Shown here in pieces: positions 24,341-27,755 of a stretch of DNA of 27,755 nucleotides. Numbering within the stretch: the stretch's first letter is position 1; each line of letters opens with the position of its first letter. Made by a program: the position numbers and the translations under genes. This DNA comes from an uncultured Lachnospiraceae bacterium (GTDB lineage Bacteria; Bacillota; Clostridia; Lachnospirales; Lachnospiraceae), in the NCBI GenBank assembly GCA_910588865.1, contig CAJUSJ010000052.1, positions 1 through 27,755 of the forward strand. The letters are read 5' to 3'. The notes under the pieces were generated by a model. The model searched no databases and was not told the DNA's origin. It saw only the letters and a program-made list of their open reading frames with translations.

Positions 24341-24538
24341 TTATAATTTGAAAGAATCATATTCAGAGCAGTGTTTTTGTAACACTTCCGGGGAAATCAG
24401 TCCCATGACTCGGCTGATGATGCCATGGGACAGGGGACCGTTTCTTAATTCGATATAATTATGCGGATAATCCTGATACATTTCCCCGGAAAGTCTGCCC
24501 ACCCGGATCCCCAAGTAAAGTGACACTACCTTTTTCAA
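24341..24538 (-). pseudogene. ISAs1-family transposase remnant
   Basis: About 65 codons remain. The segment ELRNGPLSHGIISRVMGLIS with PEVLQK after it matches the N-terminal DDE_Tnp_1-associated domain of ISAs1-type transposases (usual form ELxNGIPSHDTIxRVxxxLxPE). The catalytic DDE part is missing and no terminal repeats can be paired, so it cannot move. Confidence 0.6.
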
Positions 24539-24635
24539 CTCAGTGTATCACCTATAGCTGTAAAAAATAGTATAATAAGTTTAGCCATGTCTTACGAAAC
24601 CGATTTTCCCTAGCTATGATCTCCTTAGAGATTTC

Positions 24636-24750
24636 ATTACTGGTACGTTTTGTCTGGATGGTATGTTCTCTGACTATGTTCTGTTCTGTCTCCTGCATGC
24701 CACCAGACAGGCACACGGACATCCGAACAGAACAACCGAGCGCCAGTAAT
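24636..24750. repeat. Nested inverted repeats next to the AlgJ-like fragment
   Basis: Outer arms ATTACTGG (24636) and CCAGTAAT (24743) enclose perfect 10-bp arms TGTTCTGTTC (24677) and GAACAGAACA (24725). Outer ends resemble the MITE termini (TTACTG/CAGTAA) but the MITE core is absent. Confidence 0.55.
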
Positions 24751-24985
24751 CGTCGGAACCGAGGAACCGTGGCTGTTTTTTAGCGCAAATGACGGCCAGC
24801 CACTTGAAACCTATATGCGGATCAACCGTTTTACAGATCAGGAGCTTCTGGAAATTACCGCGAATATTAACACACCGCGCACAGAGCTGGAAGCATCCGA
24901 CATCAAATTTGTGATGATGATCGCGCCGGACAAAGAAGAAATTTACGGAGAGGATTATATGCCGCCGGATTTACCGACAAGTTAA
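24716..24985 (+). pseudogene. N-terminal-half fragment of a DHHW/AlgJ-like protein
   Basis: A 90-codon open frame without a start: VIVGTEEPWLFF, INRFTDQELLEI, then IKFVMMIAPDKEEIY and a stop after MPPDLPTS. These are the usual N-terminal-half motifs of AlgJ/DHHW proteins (GKDGWLFY, NRFT, GIKFxxMIAPNKExIY). It is exactly the part missing from the two C-terminal remnants at 18428-20259, and on the same strand, so it is most simply a displaced piece of that locus. Confidence 0.72.
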
Positions 24986-25000
24986 AAGCCTACTAAAACC

Positions 25001-25042
25001 TGCCGGGTTTTCCTTCAGAGAAAGATAGAAGGAACCCCGGCA
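25001..25042. repeat. Long hairpin after the AlgJ-like fragment
   Basis: TGCCGGG plus TTCCTTC pair with GAAGGAA plus CCCGGCA, 14-15 bp with one bulge and an 11-nt loop, 16 bp past the fragment's stop codon. No T-run follows, so it is possibly an old terminator. Confidence 0.55.
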
Positions 25043-25100
25043 AACGCATACGCTGTTGTCATTCTTTTCCAAAACTATATATCCTACCTCCACCGACATT

Positions 25101-25309
25101 TTGGTGGGTATACTCAAAAATCTCAGCCACAGCCTCCGTGTCTTTGGCAATGGCAGCCTTCAGCACTCTGGCGGATTCACCGGCAAGTCTGTGGACATAT
25201 CCCAGACTTTCGCGGATACCAGTAGATCATGGAATTTCATCAGCTCCCTGTTTGGAATAGATACCTGGCCTGACGCCTGGTCATTATTTTGTATATAATA
25301 GAAAAAGAA
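25101..25309 (-). pseudogene. C-terminal-region remnant of an AAA-ATPase_like/DUF1703 gene
   Basis: The DNA matches the intact gene at 15530-15718 (residues about 356-419) with scattered changes, then jumps to the stretch equivalent to 15858-15880 (residues about 301-309), so about 140 bp are deleted. It lies downstream of the Rpn gene in the minus direction; the N-terminal part is on the other side of Rpn. Confidence 0.82.
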
Positions 25310-25322
25310 CGATAATGAATAA

Positions 25323-26183
25323 TTATAAACCGTATTCTTTATACAGCTGTGCCTGATATTGTTTATCCTTTGTCGCGCGTGTCAGATCGTCAAAACGCTT
25401 ATCCGAAATAAGATAAAAATTAAGTTGGTTCACCCGATCCTCTCCCTTTTCAATTCCTTCTTCAACCCCCTCATTCCGTATTGCTCTCGCAAACGCCTCC
25501 TGATTAAATTCAGTCAATAACATTAAACTCACCTCCGCCTTCTTCTTCAAAAGATAACTTTTTAGATGATTTTCCTGGATACAGCGGTCAATCGCTTTTT
25601 CAACGGCTTCTTTTAATTCGCTTCCTTTTGTCTGAAATTCCCGAATGTATTGTACCAGCAGGGCATAGCCCTTTAATGTTGGACAGGTGTCTAATAGTTC
25701 CTGATTATGCCCCGCATTAATATTCAACATATGGGCCGTCCACTCATATCCTTCTTTTGGCGTGATAAAGGAATCCGAAAGCTTTAAATCCTACCTGTTC
25801 GGGGCATTTTCTGTCCCATTATAGAAAACATAATAATCCGGAGATGGGATTTTTACAAGTTTCTTCCCATACAGTGTAATTCCTTTGGACTTTAAAATTC
25901 CATCAACGTTATGGGCAAAGTAAATCAGTCCCCGGAGGGGCATATTGAAATTAAGCGTGCTTTGATGTTCCCACAAGGTAAGCTCATTTTGAAACATAAT
26001 GGAAACGTCATTTTTCTGCCGCATAAAAATCACATCGGAAAGTGTGACAATTTCCAGTTCTTCCGTATTTTGATAGTCGGTATGGTTAAGCGCGTTATAT
26101 AGAGAAAGCGCATTGCTTTTCTCGGAAAACAAATCGCAAAAAACGTTATTTTTGTATTCACGGTCCGCCTTATACTCACCCAA
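25323..26183 (-). pseudogene. Rpn-family PD-(D/E)XK nuclease with one amber stop
   Basis: A 287-codon frame broken only by TAG at 25791-25793, where relatives usually have Gln or similar after NGTE-APNR. The core DVSIMFQNELTLWEHQS (residues about 60-77), followed by NMPLRGLIYFAH, is the Rpn/PD-(D/E)XK active-site region with D, E and Q in place. C-terminal helices end near RATKDKQYQAQLYKEYGL. Family members promote recombination or act as transposase-like nucleases. A TTG start follows GGGAGGGG by 8-9 nt. It sits between two pieces of a decayed AAA-ATPase gene. Base use is AT-rich. Confidence 0.83.
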
Positions 26184-26365
26184 TCGTTTACCCCTCCCGG
26201 TTTGTTTATATTTTTGCGTTAGTAAGTAATTTCTATACAGTGTTAGCTTTCTTATAGTGTATAAGATGTATCTAATAATCCTATTTTATCATAAAAAATC
26301 TTTTTGGGGAAGTGCTGGAACTATTTTTATATGGTAATTTAACTTGTTGCGCTGCTTTATCCGTT

Positions 26366-26962
26366 GAGATGATGTCATATTTCAGAAACATGTTGAGTTC
26401 TGAACCGCTTATATGTTTGGAGATAGAAAGAATTCCGATCATGTACATAAACTCCGCATACACCTTTCCTTTTAACAGAGATTTCAGGAAAAGCAAATAC
26501 GCTTTTTTGTCTTCTTCCTTCACAAAAAACATGTGGAACAGGGCAACCCATTCGTCGAAAACAAAAATAAATTCATCTCCAGTCTTTTTAAAAACAGCAG
26601 TCAGAATATCTTAAGTGGAGTCTAAAATTTCAATCTCTAAATAGGGATAAGCTATAGCCAAATCCTGATTGATTCCGTTCTGAAACGGCTGATGTACTGA
26701 TGATATGTAGAACAGTCTCTGGGCGCTTCACTGAGGTCAATATAAATCACATTATATTTATTCAAATAAGATTGGTATTGTTTACATCTGGAGATCTCCA
26801 GATTTTTAAAAGTCTCTTCGGCGTCCGCCGCTTTCCCCAAAAGGGTTCCTACCATGTTAGCCATGATCGTCTTTACAAAGCGGCGGAGCCTTGTGATACA
26901 ATAAAAACGCTTCTCTGTACACAGGGCAGGGAGAAGTTCTTCGAACAGTTTTGATATCCAAT
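26366..26962 (-). pseudogene. N-terminal remnant of an AAA-ATPase_like/DUF1703 gene
   Basis: Corresponds to residues about 28-221 of the intact protein at 15171-16784, with several frameshifts and changes, e.g. MANMVGTLLGKAADAEETFKN and, in another frame, FVKEEDKKAYLLFLKSLLKG. The Walker A strand region is out of frame and the Walker B Asp-Glu-Trp region is altered. Homology stops sharply at about 26366. The 180 bp between here and the Rpn gene are AT-rich and show no other gene. Confidence 0.85.
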
Positions 26963-27066
26963 GAAGGTTGATATGATCATCTCCAGGGAGGACTCATACA
27001 TAAACGCACATTGTCTTTACATATAACTCCTCAAACTCTTTTTATCACATCGAGTAGAATAATATT

Positions 27067-27755
27067 TCATTTCCTCACAAGTAATTTGAATAATAAGTTT
27101 TTAACATCATTAAACTCTGGACACCATCTATAAATTATTAAAAATAGGACATTAGGTATACAACAACACAAACATATATTCATTACTATTTGTGAAATAT
27201 TCCCTATAGCATCTTTAGACATTACCATACACATTTTGTCTGTTACCCAACACGCTACAAATGTAACTAATGTGTACAAAAAAATTCTTTTTATATAATA
27301 TAGTTGTTTATAATCTGTAAAATAGTGCTTAAACAGAACTCTTGATCCCCATAGCATATTAATAAATACTAATCCAATTATTGTAGATAGCAAAACACCT
27401 ATTACACCTATCCTCTGAACAAGCAAAATATTTAAAGAGATATTAGCAATAGCCTCCACGACAGGACGAATTCTATCCTGCCACCATAACCCTGCCCCTT
27501 GACGATATGCATAACATATGTCCCCCCACCGGTTTACAAAAAAATAAATACAAAAAAAGCTCATGGTAAACTTATCAAACATTAATTTTTTTCCAACCCA
27601 CAAATTCATAAATGGTTGATACAAGCAGAACAATGAAACGGTACAAAAACCTGCAACCCACATATAGATCATCTGAATTTTGTTGAAATCCTGGTAGTTT
27701 TTTTGAATCTTTCCGAAGTTAGTTGAAATAAAGCTTTCATCAAATGGTAAAACAT
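27067..27755 (-). CDS. Polysaccharide (Wzx-type) flippase, C-terminal half; start outside window
   Basis: 229 codons remain open to the window edge. At least five hydrophobic segments are visible (for example MIYMWVAGFCTVSLFCLYQ, ANISLNILLVQRIGVIGVLL, IFLYTLVTFVACWV), with the FMNLWVGKKLMF and YRQGAGLWWQDRIRPVVEA motifs seen in oligosaccharide flippases of the MATE-like PST family. It would move lipid-linked sugar repeats across the membrane. It is strongly AT-rich and uses AT-ending codons, unlike the left half of the window, suggesting horizontal origin. The 27000-27066 gap before it holds nothing recognisable. Confidence 0.82.
   Translation of the reverse strand, partial: VLPFDESFISTNFGKIQKNYQDFNKIQMIYMWVAGFCTVSLFCLYQPFMNLWVGKKLMFDKFTMSFFCIYFFVNRWGDICYAYRQGAGLWWQDRIRPVVEAIANISLNILLVQRIGVIGVLLSTIIGLVFINMLWGSRVLFKHYFTDYKQLYYIKRIFLYTLVTFVACWVTDKMCMVMSKDAIGNISQIVMNICLCCCIPNVLFLIIYRWCPEFNDVKNLLFKLLVRK

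Noticed and set aside
24636..24750. Nested inverted repeats as a third member of the MITE family
   Set aside because: The outer arms resemble the MITE termini, but the interior lacks the GAAAAT-GCCTGCGGC core, so it is listed only as a repeat.

Overview
This 27.8 kb stretch looks like a chromosome segment from a gut-type Lachnospiraceae (Clostridia). The support is a class III (Firmicutes) fructose-1,6-bisphosphatase, an OGG1-type glycosylase, a HAAS (DUF1700) protein, strong AGGAGG ribosome sites with TTGACA/TATAAT promoters, and accessory families common in that group (AAA-ATPase_like/DUF1703, Rpn nuclease, DUF4143 ATPase, Uma2). The genus cannot be fixed from sequence alone.

Positions 1-5,200 are housekeeping. 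A tRNA operon (Pro-Gly-Arg, minus strand, running off the left edge) has its own consensus promoter. Next is a tight minus-strand operon: YfcE-like phosphoesterase, THUMP rRNA methyltransferase, lipoprotein C1 peptidase, RdgB, and a second YfcE-like phosphoesterase. Its last four genes overlap by ATGA junctions. Positions 5,250-10,820 hold a rhodanese, a tiny Asn/Gln-rich protein behind a forespore (sigma-G-like) promoter, a divergent candidate structured RNA with its own promoter, an NlpC/P60 hydrolase with a WalR-type box, a HAAS membrane protein, fbp, a 134-bp MITE-like element with an 8-bp target duplication, and a metallo-beta-lactamase-fold hydrolase. Positions 10,950-15,080 hold an M23 peptidase with low-complexity tails, a ribbon-helix-helix/Uma2 pair under a promoter containing a palindrome, and an OGG1-type DNA glycosylase.

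From about 15,100 to the right edge the window is an accessory, decaying mosaic. Intact AAA-ATPase/DUF1703 and PD-(D/E)XK genes sit among fragments of their own relatives. An O-acetylation locus (MBOAT acyltransferase plus two DHHW/AlgJ-like proteins) is fused, frameshifted and scattered, with one N-terminal piece about 5 kb from the others. A DUF4143 ATPase and an Rpn nuclease are each broken by a single in-frame stop. An ISAs1-type transposase remnant and a second MITE copy lie nearby. A MutS2-like ATPase without an Smr domain is the one intact conserved gene inside this region. The window ends in the AT-rich C-terminal half of a polysaccharide flippase, so the mosaic probably borders a surface-polysaccharide locus.

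The observations most worth following up are the two-copy MITE family (9,786 and 22,747), the structured RNA candidate at 5,953-6,114, the forespore promoter before the Asn/Gln-rich peptide, the WalR-type site before the NlpC gene, and the RHH-Uma2 pair.
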